64,000 nt of DNA from JARRNE01 sp963824085 (GCA_963824085.1 CAWGNT010000023.1:372001-436000); one strand, 5' to 3'. Positions 21,806 through 31,584 are shown, counted from the first letter of the stretch. The notes: generated from the letters alone by a model not told the origin. Numbers and translations are program-made.

Positions 21806-22270
21806 CTAGGGCAGATGTTCCTCCCAACGCCCGGCCGCCTCGTCGTCGGTGGGGCGGGCCTCGACCCAGCGCTCGCCGGCCTCGGTCACCTCCTTCTTCC
21901 AGAACGGCGCCTTCGTTTTCAGGTAATCGATCAGGAACTCGCAGGCGCGGAAGGCCTCGCCCCGGTGGCTGCTCGCGACAGCCACCAGCACGATGGGGTC
22001 CTGGGGCATTAGGTCCCCCACCCGGTGGACGATGCGGATGCCCTGCAGGTCCCAGCGATTGGCCGCCTCCTCCGCGATGGCGGCGAGGGCCTTCTCGGTC
22101 ATGCCGGGGTAGTGCTCCAGAGTCATGCGGCTGACCCGCTCGCCCGCGTTCATGTCACGCATCAGGCCAACGAAGGTCACCAGGGCACCGACCTCGGGCC
22201 GCCCGCGCCACAGGGCTTCCTGCTCGGCGGCGATGTCGAAGGGTTCGGCTTGGACGCGGACTTCGTGCAC
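21806..22270 (-). CDS. moaE: molybdopterin synthase catalytic subunit MoaE
   Basis: Large subunit of molybdopterin synthase, which with thiocarboxylated MoaD converts cyclic pyranopterin monophosphate to molybdopterin. Start is GTG at 22270 (HEVRVQAEPFDIAAE follows). Family features: GALVTFVGLMRDMN, LEHYPGMTEKAL, RVGDLMPQDPIVLVAVASSHR and FLIDYLKTKAPFWKKE, the last containing the catalytic lysines. Length 154 is standard. It is convergent with hsdR. Its partner moaD is about 30 kb away next to moeA and moaB, so the two subunits are not co-transcribed here. Confidence 0.95.
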   Translation of the reverse strand: MHEVRVQAEPFDIAAEQEALWRGRPEVGALVTFVGLMRDMNAGERVSRMTLEHYPGMTEKALAAIAEEAANRWDLQGIRIVHRVGDLMPQDPIVLVAVASSHRGEAFRACEFLIDYLKTKAPFWKKEVTEAGERWVEARPTDDEAAGRWEEHLP

Positions 22271-22485
22271 GAGGATCGCCCTCCTTCGTGGCAGTGCAAA
22301 AAAACCACCCCAGATTTCTCAGCGCATGACATCCGAAAGCGCGGTTTTTCCGCCGCCTTCGTCTTGAACCTCTTGCCGGCTTTCAGAATGACAGGGGTCA
22401 TGAGCCTCGATTATAACCACGCTACCCGAGGCGACTGTTTCGACGATCTCCGTCTAACCTTAGGGAAGAAACAGGGAAACTGCCC

Positions 22486-23841
22486 ATGAAGTGCGCTGCC
22501 GCCCTCTGCCTTGTCCTTGCCGCTCATACTCCCATCGCATTTGGAGCCGAGACGAGCGCCGGCGGCGAGGCGATTCTCATCAAGATAGACGGTGCCATAG
22601 GCCCCGCTACCAGCGCGTACGTGACGGAGGCCATCGACGATGCGAACAAGCGGGGCGCGAAGGTCCTTGTCATGCGGATGGATACTCCGGGCGGGCTCGA
22701 TACATCCATGCGCTCCATCATCAAGGCCATTCTCGCCTCCTCTGTTCCCGTCGTCGGCTACGTGGCGCCGAGCGGTGCCCGTGCCGCGAGCGCCGGCACC
22801 TACATCCTGTATGCCTGTCAGGTAGCCGCCATGGCGCCGGGCACGAACGTCGGGGCGGCCACACCGGTGCAGATTGGCGGCTTCTCCGGCGGGAAATCAC
22901 CGGAGAAGACCGAGCCCGCGGAAAAGGGCAAGGAGGGTGCTGAACCTACGGACGGCGGCGATGCCATGACCCACAAGCTGGTCAACGACGCGGTTGCCTA
23001 CATCCGAAGTCTGGCGCAGCTTCGCGGCCGCAATGCCGCGTGGGCGGAGAGCGCGGTGCGGGATGCCGCGAGCATCCCCGCCGCGGAGGCGGTCAAGCTC
23101 GGGGTAGTCGATCTGATGGCGAGCGACCTCGATGATCTGCTCAAGAAGATCAACGGGCGCGTGGTCAAGGTGGCTGGCGGGGAGGTGACATTGGATACCC
23201 GCGACCTACGCTTGGTCGAGGTGGCGCCTGATTGGCAGAGCCGTCTCCTTTCCTTCATAAGCAATCCCAACGTGGCCTATGTCCTCATGCTGGTGGGGAT
23301 CTACGGGCTCATCTATGAGTTCTCGAATCCAGGCGCCGTGCTGCCAGGCACGGTCGGCGTGGTCAGCCTAGTGTTGGCGCTCTATGCCTTTCAGCTTCTG
23401 CCGGTCAACTACGCGGGCATGGCGCTCATGTTGCTCGGTCTGGCGCTCATGGTGGCCGAGGCCTTCATGCCGAGCTTTGGTGCCTTGGGGGTGGGCGGCG
23501 TCGCCGCCTTTGTTGTGGGGTCTCTCATGCTCATAGATACGGGGGCGCCCGGCTTCGGGCTTTCCATCTCTCTTATCCTCTCCTTTGCGGCAGTCAGCGC
23601 AGTGCTTCTGTTTTTTGTCGTCAGCATGGCACTCAGGTCGCACCGGCGACCGGTCGTGAGCGGGTCGGAGGAGTTGGTAGGCGCAACCGGGCGGGCGATG
23701 TCCAGCTTTAACGGCAAGGGCAGTGTGCGCCTGCACGGAGAGGTCTGGTCGGCCCGTAGCGAGGTCCCGATCAGCGCTGGAGAACAGATTATGGTTACCG
23801 GCCGTGATGGCCTGGTGTTGTTGGTCAAACCCAAAACGTAA
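22486..23841 (+). CDS. nfeD: NfeD-family membrane serine protease
   Basis: Membrane-anchored ClpP-fold protease of the long NfeD (NfeD1b) type, 451 residues. A signal peptide ends near AFGAETS. The protease domain follows, with the catalytic serine expected in ARAASAGTYIL and the lysine in the segment LVNDAVAYIRSLAQLRGRN. From about residue 255 a block of membrane segments starts (VAYVLMLVGIYGLIYEF), and a C-terminal OB-fold NfeD domain is visible (LVGATGRAMSSF, VHGEVW-like, VTGRDGLVLLVKP). The gene is followed after 18 bases by a slipin gene, the widely conserved NfeD-stomatin pair thought to act in membrane quality control. Confidence 0.92.
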   Translation: MKCAAALCLVLAAHTPIAFGAETSAGGEAILIKIDGAIGPATSAYVTEAIDDANKRGAKVLVMRMDTPGGLDTSMRSIIKAILASSVPVVGYVAPSGARAASAGTYILYACQVAAMAPGTNVGAATPVQIGGFSGGKSPEKTEPAEKGKEGAEPTDGGDAMTHKLVNDAVAYIRSLAQLRGRNAAWAESAVRDAASIPAAEAVKLGVVDLMASDLDDLLKKINGRVVKVAGGEVTLDTRDLRLVEVAPDWQSRLLSFISNPNVAYVLMLVGIYGLIYEFSNPGAVLPGTVGVVSLVLALYAFQLLPVNYAGMALMLLGLALMVAEAFMPSFGALGVGGVAAFVVGSLMLIDTGAPGFGLSISLILSFAAVSAVLLFFVVSMALRSHRRPVVSGSEELVGATGRAMSSFNGKGSVRLHGEVWSARSEVPISAGEQIMVTGRDGLVLLVKPKT

Positions 23842-23859
23842 AGAGCAGGAGGCCTCATC

Positions 23860-24633
23860 ATGCCGTTCGAAGTCTATGCCGTCGTCATCACCGTCCTTGT
23901 GATCCTGCTTGCCTCCGCGATCAAGATCCTGCGCGAGTACGAGCGGGGTGTGGTCTTCACCCTCGGGCGTTTCTGGATGGTGAAGGGCCCGGGGATGATC
24001 ATCATCATTCCGTTTGTTCAGCAGATCGTGAAGGTCGACTTGCGGGTGATCGTTATGGACGTGCCGAGCCAGGACGTCATCTCCCGCGACAATGTCTCGG
24101 TGAAGGTGAATGCGGTGGTCTACTTCCGCGTCATCGACCCGGAGAAGGCGATCATCCAAGTGGAGGACTATCTTGCGGCTACCAGCCAGCTCGCCCAAAC
24201 AACGCTCCGCTCGGTGCTCGGCCAGCATGAGCTGGACGAGATGCTGGCGGAACGGGACAAGCTCAACGATGACATCCGCGAGATCTTAGACACGCAGACG
24301 GACGCCTGGGGGATCAAGGTCGCGAACGTCGAGATCAAGCACGTGGACCTGGATGAGAGCATGATCCGGGCGATTGCTCGTCAGGCAGAGGCGGAGCGGA
24401 CCCGACGCGCCAAGGTGATCCATGCGGACGGGGAGATGCAGGCGGCGGAGAAGCTGATGCAGGCCGCAACTATCCTGGCTCAACAGCCCCAGGCTATCCA
24501 GCTGCGGTACATGGAGACCCTCACCGCGGTGGCGGGGGACAAGTCGTCCACCATCGTCTTTCCCCTCCCGATCGATCTCCTGGCGCCGTTGCTCGGAGGG
24601 AAAGGTCGCTCGGACTCCGGCTCGAAGGCATAG
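23860..24633 (+). CDS. slipin (stomatin/prohibitin-like SPFH protein)
   Basis: SPFH-domain membrane protein of 257 residues. A single N-terminal hydrophobic segment (VYAVVITVLVILLASAIKIL) is followed by the SPFH core REYERGVVFTLGRFWMVKGPG and VPSQDVISRDNVSVKVNAVVYFRV, then the coiled-coil segment rich in Ala/Glu/Arg (RAIARQAEAERTRRAKVIHADGE). The C-terminus is typical of bacterial slipins, whose oligomers are cleaved by the partner NfeD protease in the archaeal Pyrococcus system. GGAGG precedes the ATG. It forms an operon with nfeD upstream. Confidence 0.93.
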   Translation: MPFEVYAVVITVLVILLASAIKILREYERGVVFTLGRFWMVKGPGMIIIIPFVQQIVKVDLRVIVMDVPSQDVISRDNVSVKVNAVVYFRVIDPEKAIIQVEDYLAATSQLAQTTLRSVLGQHELDEMLAERDKLNDDIREILDTQTDAWGIKVANVEIKHVDLDESMIRAIARQAEAERTRRAKVIHADGEMQAAEKLMQAATILAQQPQAIQLRYMETLTAVAGDKSSTIVFPLPIDLLAPLLGGKGRSDSGSKA

Positions 24634-24714
24634 CAGCAAGGCTGCTCCTCGTTGCGGTTCGGGCCTTAGAGGCTGACCGATACGGACTGCGACCCGTCGA
24701 TCCGACATAAGCAA

Positions 24715-26019
24715 GTGAACGGTCGCCGCCGCTTCATCGGCTATCCGACGGCGGTCATGCTCGTGATCGCCAACATGATAGGGACCGGGGTGTTCACCAC
24801 CCTGGGTCTCCAGGCGGATGCGGTGCCGGATGGTGCCGCGCTAATGCTCCTGTGGATCCTCGGGGGGCTGGTGGCACTTTGCGGTGCCTTGTCCTACGCG
24901 GAGCTGGCGGCCGCACTGCCGCGCTCCGGCGGGGAGTACCACTTTCTGTCCCGTATCTACCATCCCGCCCTCGGTCAGCTCGCGGGTTGGATCTCGGTGA
25001 CGGTTGGTTTCTCTGCACCCGTCGCCCTTGCGGCGATGGCGCTCGGTCGCTATGCAGGGACGTTCCTGCCGCTCGATCCGATGGTGCTGGCCATAGGGAC
25101 GGTCCTCCTGGTCACCGGACTTCACGCCTTCGACGTGACGCTCGGCGCGAGATTTCAGGTCGCGGCAACGCTTGCCAAAGTTTGCGTGGTGGTCCTCTTC
25201 TGCTGGGGAGGACTCTTCTACGGCAGGGTGCCGGAGAGCCTGTCGCTGGCTCCGACCAGCGACACCCTGGACGCCGTGCTGAGTACTCCGTTTGCCCTGT
25301 CGTTGATCTACGTCTCATACGCCTATTCCGGCTGGAACGCGGCAGCCTACGTGGTCGGCGAGGTCCGAGATCCCCGCCGCGTGGTGCCCCGCGCTCTGAT
25401 CGATGGAACCGTCGTCGTGACTGTGCTCTATCTGTTGCTCAACGCCACCTTCCTTCGCACGACAAGTCTGGCGGAGCTTGCCGGCACGGTCGAGGTTGGG
25501 GCTATATCGGCCGCCAATGCCTTCGGAGCGGAAGGTGGGATGGTCTTCAGCTTCGTGGTGAGCCTGCTCCTGGTCTCCACCATCAGTGCGATGGTCCTAG
25601 CCGGACCGCGGGTGCTGGAGGTGATCGGCGAAGACATGCCAGCGCTACGGTTCCTATCAGCGCACAACCGTCGGGGTGCTCCGACAAGAGCGGTGCTCCT
25701 TCAGCAGGGGCTGGCCCTGGCGCTCATCCTGACTGACTCATTCCAATGGGTGCTTACCTTCGCCGGCTTCACCCTGTCCCTGTTCGCCCTGTTTACGGTG
25801 TTGGGGGTGTTTCAGCTCCGGCGTAGGGAGCCCGCTTTGACGCGGCCGTTCCGCGTGCCCCTTTATCCACTTCCGCCCGCGCTGTTCGCGCTCTTGAGTG
25901 GCCTCAGTCTCGCAGTCGTTGCCTGGGGGCAACCCGCGACCGTTCTCGCGTGTCTTGCTCTACTGGCGGTGGGTTGGCTTCTTCTGCGACGCGCCTTCCC
26001 GTTCCCGCGCAGGGGCTGA
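24715..26019 (+). CDS. APC-family amino acid permease
   Basis: Inner-membrane transporter of the amino acid-polyamine-organocation superfamily (434 residues, about 12 predicted helices). Start is GTG 24715 (NGRRRFIGYPTAVMLVIANM). The first helix has the substrate-binding GTGVF motif (MIGTGVFTTLGLQA), and SYAELAAALPRSGGEYHFLSR is the usual APC segment after helix 2. A conserved loop between helices 8 and 9, GPRVLEVIGEDMPALRFLS, is also seen. Substrate cannot be told; the sequence is of the broad LAT/YhdG-like type. It is 81 bases from the slipin gene and probably has its own promoter. Confidence 0.85.
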   Translation: MNGRRRFIGYPTAVMLVIANMIGTGVFTTLGLQADAVPDGAALMLLWILGGLVALCGALSYAELAAALPRSGGEYHFLSRIYHPALGQLAGWISVTVGFSAPVALAAMALGRYAGTFLPLDPMVLAIGTVLLVTGLHAFDVTLGARFQVAATLAKVCVVVLFCWGGLFYGRVPESLSLAPTSDTLDAVLSTPFALSLIYVSYAYSGWNAAAYVVGEVRDPRRVVPRALIDGTVVVTVLYLLLNATFLRTTSLAELAGTVEVGAISAANAFGAEGGMVFSFVVSLLLVSTISAMVLAGPRVLEVIGEDMPALRFLSAHNRRGAPTRAVLLQQGLALALILTDSFQWVLTFAGFTLSLFALFTVLGVFQLRRREPALTRPFRVPLYPLPPALFALLSGLSLAVVAWGQPATVLACLALLAVGWLLLRRAFPFPRRG

Positions 26020-26489
26020 CCGCCAACCCCCCTTGAACGACATACGGGGGGGTGCGAGGTTCGCACGCAGTTAGCTCACCGTTCGCCCAGGCCGGTGTCG
26101 TGCGGGCTTCCGGTGTAGCTCCAGCAGGGCTCGCGGCCGCCCCATCCTGGCGCGTTGCTTGAACCAGTCTTGCGAAATCCCGTCTAAACTTCGGGCAAGC
26201 GCAAAGCAACACCCAAAACACGCGCGGTTGCGTCCGGGGCGGAGTCGTCCATCATAGGCACCATGATGGTGCGGCCGGAACCGGCAAAGGCACCAGCCTA
26301 GAGCGCGGACTGGCCCATTTGGGTATGACGCACTGGATGCCTTGGGGTTGTCCACCACGGTGGCCCGGAGTTTGCGAAGTGACAAGGAAGCGCTCTTTGT
26401 TCTCCTCCTCATGCTGAGACACGTTTTGTTGCGGGTACCGGTAGCGGGCGGCCCGCGTACCCTACCCCAGATTTCGAGTGAGGTGTTGT
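26020..26489. other. 470-base intergenic region upstream of prkA
   Basis: No gene is supported. It begins with a 7-base-pair hairpin of six C and seven G bases around a 13-base loop (26026-26053), which could end the permease transcript although no T-run follows. Another small dyad is at 26170-26204 (TTGCG-AAAT-CCCG, nine-base loop, CGGG-CAAG-CGCAA). A promoter for prkA is expected but I see no strong consensus. Confidence 0.5.
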
Positions 26490-28412
26490 ATGTCTATCTT
26501 TGAACGGTACCAGGCGCGATACGAGTCTTCCCGCCAGGAAGTCATGAGCCTGGGCGACTACCTGGAGCTCTGTAAGTCGGATCCTCTGGCCTATGCGGGT
26601 CCCGCGGAGCGCCTGCTTCAGGCCATCGGTGATCCGGAGCTGGTTGATACGCGCAATGATCCGCGTCTGAGCAGGATCTTCCAGAACAAGGTCATCAAGC
26701 GCTTCCCCGCCTTCTCCGAGTTTTACGGCATGGAGGAGTCGATCGAGCATCTAGTGTCGTATCTCAAGCATGCCGCGCAGGGGCTGGAAGAGAAGAAGCA
26801 GATCCTTTACCTGCTTGGCCCCGTGGGGGGCGGCAAATCGTCTTTGGCGGAAAAGCTGAAGGAGCTGATGCAGCAGGTACCCTTTTACGCCATCGACGGG
26901 TCACCCGTCTTCGAGTCGCCGCTCGGACTCTTTTCCCCCGAGGAGGACGGCCCGATCCTCGAGGAAGACTACGGCATCCCCGCACGCTTCCTGAGCACCG
27001 TTATGTCGCCTTGGGCGGTAAAGCGCCTGCAGGAGTACAACGGGGACATCACAAGGTTTCGGGTGGCCAAGCTCTATCCGTCGATACTCGAGCAGATTGC
27101 GATCGCCAAGACCGAGCCTGGCGACGAGAACAATCAGGACATCTCGTCCCTCGTTGGCAAGGTGGACATCCGGCAGCTGGAGCGCTTCGCGCAGCATGAC
27201 GCCGATGCCTACAGTTTCTCCGGCGCCCTGTGCCGAGCGAACCAAGGGCTGATGGAATTCGTGGAGATGTTCAAGGCACCGATCAAGGTGCTTCACCCTC
27301 TTCTCACGGCGACCCAGGAGGGTAATTACAACGGGACCGAAGGTCTCTCAGCGCTCCCGTTTCAGGGCATCATCCTGGCGCACTCCAACGAGTCCGAGTG
27401 GCAGTCGTTCCGCAACAACAAGAACAACGAGGCATTCCTCGATCGCGTCTTCATCGTAAAGGTACCCTATTGCCTGCGGGTCTCGGAGGAAAAGCAAATC
27501 TACGAAAAGCTTCTGCGCAACAGCTCGTTGGCAGAATCGCCGTGCGCGCCCGGGACGCTGCAGATGATGGCGCAGTTTTCGGTGCTCACGCGTCTCAAGG
27601 AGCCGGAGAACTCGAGCATGTTCTCCAAGATGCGCGTCTACGACGGCGAAAACCTTAAGGACACGGATCCCAAGGCGAAGTCGATCCAGGAGTACCGGGA
27701 CTATTCCGGAGTCGAGGAAGGGATGACTGGGATCTCGACCCGTTTCGCCTTCAAGATACTGTCTCAGGTGTTCAACTTCGATCACGCGGAGGTCGCCGCC
27801 AACCCGGTGCATCTGCTGTATGTGCTGGAGCGGCAGATTGCCCGCGAGCAGTTGCCCCCGGAGGTGCAGGAGCGCTACCTGAGCTACCTCAAGCAATATC
27901 TGGCGCCGCGCTACGCGGAGTTCATCGGCAAGGAGCTGCAGACCGCCTACCTTGAGTCGTACTCCGAGTACGGTCAGAACATCTTCGACCGGTATGTGAC
28001 GTACGCGGACTACTGGATTCAGGACCAGGAATATCGCGATCCCGATACCGGAGAGATGATGAACCGCGCTGCCCTCAACGAAGAGCTCGAGAAGATCGAG
28101 AAGCCCGCCGGAATCTCCAATCCGAAGGACTTCCGTAACGAGATCGTCAACTTTGTGCTGCGCGCGCGTGCCAACAACGCAGGTGCCAACCCGAAGTGGA
28201 CCAGCTACGAAAAGCTGCGGGTGGTGATCGAGAAGAAGATGTTCTCGAACACAGAGGAGCTGCTGCCGGTCATTTCGTTCAACGCAAAGTCTTCCGCTGA
28301 GGAGCAGAAGAAACACGACCAGTTTGTCGATCGCATGGTTGACAAGGGATACACGGCCAAGCAGGTTCGTCTGCTGTCGGAGTGGTACCTCCGGGTCAGG
28401 AAGTCCCAATAA
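26490..28412 (+). CDS. prkA: serine protein kinase PrkA (YeaG)
   Basis: AAA-type protein kinase of 640 residues linked to stress and starvation responses. ATG 26490 is chosen over an upstream in-frame start because GAGGTG precedes it and MSIFERYQARYE is the normal family start. Walker A GPVGGGKS is at residues 110-117. Other blocks typical of the AAA_PrkA domain are SPEEDGPILEEDYGIP, ILAHSNESEW and EAFLDRVFIVKVPYCLR. The C-terminal domain is present to the end (RLLSEWYLRVRKSQ). First gene of prkA-yeaH-spoVR, a widely conserved trio; a nested stem-loop lies between it and yeaH. Confidence 0.96.
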   Translation: MSIFERYQARYESSRQEVMSLGDYLELCKSDPLAYAGPAERLLQAIGDPELVDTRNDPRLSRIFQNKVIKRFPAFSEFYGMEESIEHLVSYLKHAAQGLEEKKQILYLLGPVGGGKSSLAEKLKELMQQVPFYAIDGSPVFESPLGLFSPEEDGPILEEDYGIPARFLSTVMSPWAVKRLQEYNGDITRFRVAKLYPSILEQIAIAKTEPGDENNQDISSLVGKVDIRQLERFAQHDADAYSFSGALCRANQGLMEFVEMFKAPIKVLHPLLTATQEGNYNGTEGLSALPFQGIILAHSNESEWQSFRNNKNNEAFLDRVFIVKVPYCLRVSEEKQIYEKLLRNSSLAESPCAPGTLQMMAQFSVLTRLKEPENSSMFSKMRVYDGENLKDTDPKAKSIQEYRDYSGVEEGMTGISTRFAFKILSQVFNFDHAEVAANPVHLLYVLERQIAREQLPPEVQERYLSYLKQYLAPRYAEFIGKELQTAYLESYSEYGQNIFDRYVTYADYWIQDQEYRDPDTGEMMNRAALNEELEKIEKPAGISNPKDFRNEIVNFVLRARANNAGANPKWTSYEKLRVVIEKKMFSNTEELLPVISFNAKSSAEEQKKHDQFVDRMVDKGYTAKQVRLLSEWYLRVRKSQ

Positions 28413-28450
28413 GGCGATTGCCGGAAAATCAAGTACCGAATGGCACAGGA

Positions 28451-28532
28451 TTTTCGTTTGCCCTCAAGAAGCGACGGCAGGGGCATAGCCGGGCTATGTG
28501 ACTGCCGGCGTGACGCCGAAGGCGGGCGAAAA
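28451..28532. repeat. nested stem-loop element between prkA and yeaH
   Basis: Three nested inverted repeats share one centre: TTTTCG..GCCC (28451-28463) with GGGCGAAAA (28524-28532), CGACGGCAG (28472-28480) with CTGCCGGCG (28502-28510), and GGCATAGCC (28482-28490) with GGCTATGT (28492-28499). The whole could fold into one interrupted hairpin of about 80 bases. The remaining 28533-28749 spacer holds no supported gene. Confidence 0.6.
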
Positions 28533-28749
28533 GACCAGCAAGGTGGTATTGGATTTGACGGAAATCGCCTGGGGAGGGCGGAGCTCCTCTTGGATGGCCA
28601 ACGCCGGAGCTCGCGTGCCATGGAGGTGGGGGGTATGCAGACGCCCCCCCCGCGTCGTCGTGGGGCTTGATCCCATGACGGCGCAAGCGCGTCCTTTTTA
28701 TCGCTGAGCGCGGCTCATCGGCGGCGCCCGGGAGCGAAGCAGTAACCTT

Positions 28750-30021
28750 ATGTCCCAGTTTATCGACCGACGGCTGAACGGCAAGAATAAGAGCACGGTG
28801 AATCGCCAAAGGTTCATCCGTCGCTATAAGACGCAGCTCAAGCGCGCAGTGGCGGATGCCGTCAACCGGCGCAGCATCACCGACATGGACAGCGGCGAGA
28901 AGGTTGGGATTCCGTCGCGCGATATCTCCGAACCCGTATTCCGCCACGGTCCAGGGGGAACACGGGAGATGGTCCATCCGGGCAATAAGGACTTCTTGCC
29001 CGGCGACCGCATCCCTCGCCCCGAGGAAGGTTCCGGAAGCGGAGGAGGCCGTGGTCGGGCCGGGAACTCGGGTACGGGCGAGGATGACTTCATCTTCGAG
29101 CTTTCCCGTGACGAGTTCATGGACCTCCTCTTCGACGATCTCGAGCTCCCGAACCTGGTGCGCAACCAGCTCATGGGCACGACGGAGTTCAAGCCCGTGC
29201 GCGCGGGGTACACCACGGACGGCGCCCCCGCCAACATCGATGTTGTGCGCTCCCTCAAGGGCGCCATCGCCCGCCGGACCGCGCTGGGCGCCCCCTACCG
29301 GATCAGGCTTCGGGAGGCCGAGCGCGAGCTGGAAGGTCTGCTGGCCCGGGGCATCGGGGAGGACGATGAGCGGGTCCTCGCACTGCTTGAGGAGATTGAT
29401 CGCCTGAAGACGCGGCTTGCCGCGCTCCCCTTCATCGACACCTTCGATCTGCGCTATCAGAGCTTCACCAAGCAGCCGGAGCCGACGAGCAAGGCCGTAA
29501 TGCTCTGCATCATGGATGTGTCCGGCTCCATGGACCAGGTCCGAAAGAATCTCGCGAAACGCTTCTTCATCCTGCTCTACCTGTTCTTGCAGAGGAACTA
29601 CGACAAGATCGATGTTGTCTTCATCCGCCACCACACGATCGCCCAAGAGGTTGACGAGCAGGAATTCTTCTATTCCCGAGAGACCGGCGGGACCGTGGTA
29701 TCCAGCTCCCTGAACCTGGCCTATGACATCCTGCGTGAGCGCTACGACAGCAGCGTCTGGAACATCTACGCCGCGCAGGCGTCGGACGGGGACAATTGGG
29801 ATTCGGATTCCACGGTGTGCCGCGAGATCCTGATCACCAGGCTGCTGCCGCTGATGCGTTACTACGCCTATGTGGAGATCACGCCGCGGCAGCATCAGAG
29901 TCTCTGGTACGCCTACCAGGACGTGACGGCCGTCCATCCTCATTTCGCCATGCAAGAAATCGAGGGACCGGAGGACATCTACCCCGTGTTCCGGGAGCTG
30001 TTTAAGAGACGAGAGGCATGA
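28750..30021 (+). CDS. yeaH: YeaH/YhbH family protein (DUF444)
   Basis: DUF444 protein of 423 residues encoded between PrkA and SpoVR. It begins MSQFIDRRLNGKNKSTVNRQRFIRRYKTQLK, the usual basic N-terminus, followed by a glycine-rich linker around residues 92-110. The C-terminal half is von Willebrand factor A-like, with the MIDAS-type motif MDVSGSMDQ and the segment RETGGTVVSSSLNLAYDIL supplying further metal-site residues. The role is not fully known; the trio responds to stress and stationary phase in several bacteria. Its stop overlaps the spoVR start (ATGA), so YeaH and SpoVR are made together. Confidence 0.94.
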   Translation: MSQFIDRRLNGKNKSTVNRQRFIRRYKTQLKRAVADAVNRRSITDMDSGEKVGIPSRDISEPVFRHGPGGTREMVHPGNKDFLPGDRIPRPEEGSGSGGGRGRAGNSGTGEDDFIFELSRDEFMDLLFDDLELPNLVRNQLMGTTEFKPVRAGYTTDGAPANIDVVRSLKGAIARRTALGAPYRIRLREAERELEGLLARGIGEDDERVLALLEEIDRLKTRLAALPFIDTFDLRYQSFTKQPEPTSKAVMLCIMDVSGSMDQVRKNLAKRFFILLYLFLQRNYDKIDVVFIRHHTIAQEVDEQEFFYSRETGGTVVSSSLNLAYDILRERYDSSVWNIYAAQASDGDNWDSDSTVCREILITRLLPLMRYYAYVEITPRQHQSLWYAYQDVTAVHPHFAMQEIEGPEDIYPVFRELFKRREA

Positions 30022-31508
30022 CGGACCGAATCATTTCCGACTCCTCCGAGTGGAGCTTTCCCCTTCTCGAGCGGTTCGATCGTGAGATTGGTCGCATCGC
30101 TCATGAGGTCTACGGACTCGATACCTATGCCAATCAGGTGGAGGTGATCAGCTCGGAGCAGATGATCGACGCCTACTCCTCGGTCGGGCTGCCGATCAAC
30201 TATCATCATTGGTCCTTCGGCAAGCAGTTCGTCGCTACGGAGCAGACCTACCGCCGCGGACAGATGGGCCTTGCCTACGAGATAGTGATCAACGCTGACC
30301 CATGTATCGCCTATCTCATGGAGGAGAACACGCTGCCCATGCAGGCCCTGGTGATCGCCCACGCCTGTTACGGACACAACAGCTTCTTCAAGGGGAACTA
30401 TCTGTTTCGGACCTGGACCAGCGCCGACGCGATCATCGATTACCTCGTATTTGCCCGCAAGTACATCGCTCAGTGCGAGGAGCGGTATGGCCAGGAGGAG
30501 GTGGAGCTGCTCCTCGACTCCTGCCATGCGCTGATGAACCACGGCGTGGACCGGTACAAGCGGCCGTCGCCCTTGTCAATGGCCGAGGAGCAGAAGCGTC
30601 AGGAGGAGCGGGAAACCTATCTGCAGGCGCAGGTCAATGACATCTGGCGAACCTTGCCTGTGCACGAGACAGGTGCGTCCGCGCGGCGCGACGATCGCTG
30701 GCCGGAGGAGCCCCAGGAGAACATCCTCTATTTCATCGAGAAGAATGCCCCCCTGCTGGAGCCCTGGCAGAGGGAGGTGGTCCGCATCGTGCGCAAAGTC
30801 GGACAGTACTTCTATCCCCAGCGCCAGACCCAGGTCATGAACGAGGGTTGGGCGACCTTTTGGCACTACACGCTGCTGAACCACCTCTACGACGAAGGCT
30901 TCATCTCCGACGGCTTCATGATGGAGTTCCTGCAGTCGCACACGAACGTCGTCATGCAGCCTCCCTTCGATGTGCCGTACTACGGCGGCATCAATCCATA
31001 CGCCCTCGGATTTGCCATGATGCGGGACATCCGCCGCATCTGCGAGGAGCCGACCGACGAGGATCGGTTCTGGTTCCCGGACATCGCGGGTCAGGACTGG
31101 CAGAAGGTCCTTGATTTCGCGATGCGGAACTTCAAGGACGAGAGCTTCATCGCCCAGTTCCTGTCGCCGCGGCTAATGCGCGAGTTTCACTTGTTCTCCG
31201 TGTGCGACGACGACCGCGAGGACAGCCTGGAGGTGACCGCAATCCATGAGGATGCGGGCTACCGTGCACTGCGCCAGGCCCTGGCCGACCAGTACAACCT
31301 CGGCAGTCGCGAGCCGAACATCCAGGTTTTCAACGTCGATCGGCGCGGCGACCGATCTCTGACCTTGCGCCACTTTCGCTACAACCGCCGCCCCTTGGCG
31401 GACACCTCGGATGAGATGCTCAAGCACTTGCGCCGTTTGTGGGGCTTCGATGTGCGATTGGAGTCCGTCGACGAGCAAGGGCGGGTGCAACTCGTCGGAG
31501 AATGCTGA
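30018..31508 (+). CDS. spoVR: SpoVR family protein (YcgB-like)
   Basis: SpoVR-family protein of 496 residues. Conserved features include a His/Cys-bearing region ACYGHNSFFKGNYLFRTWT and the HxH-type segment QVMNEGWATFWHYTLLNHL, plus INPYALGFAMMRDIRRIC, all near-invariant in the family. The C-terminus carries basic and beta-rich sequence (LTLRHFRYNRRPL). The biochemical role is unknown; in Bacillus the homologue affects the spore cortex, whereas in gammaproteobacteria it travels with prkA and yeaH. Start ATG 30018 overlaps yeaH. It is convergent with the DsrC-like gene. Confidence 0.94.
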   Translation: MTDRIISDSSEWSFPLLERFDREIGRIAHEVYGLDTYANQVEVISSEQMIDAYSSVGLPINYHHWSFGKQFVATEQTYRRGQMGLAYEIVINADPCIAYLMEENTLPMQALVIAHACYGHNSFFKGNYLFRTWTSADAIIDYLVFARKYIAQCEERYGQEEVELLLDSCHALMNHGVDRYKRPSPLSMAEEQKRQEERETYLQAQVNDIWRTLPVHETGASARRDDRWPEEPQENILYFIEKNAPLLEPWQREVVRIVRKVGQYFYPQRQTQVMNEGWATFWHYTLLNHLYDEGFISDGFMMEFLQSHTNVVMQPPFDVPYYGGINPYALGFAMMRDIRRICEEPTDEDRFWFPDIAGQDWQKVLDFAMRNFKDESFIAQFLSPRLMREFHLFSVCDDDREDSLEVTAIHEDAGYRALRQALADQYNLGSREPNIQVFNVDRRGDRSLTLRHFRYNRRPLADTSDEMLKHLRRLWGFDVRLESVDEQGRVQLVGEC

Positions 31509-31528
31509 GCGGCATGTCGCGGGGCGGC

Positions 31529-31544
31529 GACGGCGAGGGCCGTC
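31529..31544. terminator. possible hairpin between convergent spoVR and the DsrC-like gene
   Basis: GACGGC-GAGG-GCCGTC forms a perfect six-base-pair stem with a four-base loop between two converging genes. There is no T-run on either side, so a terminator role is only a guess. Confidence 0.3.
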
Positions 31545-31584
31545 TCTACTGCCCGCCCCATCTGGAGACGGGCAGCGTCGACGG

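Noticed and set aside
28498..28707. Small open frame between prkA and yeaH
   Set aside because: It overlaps the nested inverted repeat, has no ribosome binding site and no recognisable features.
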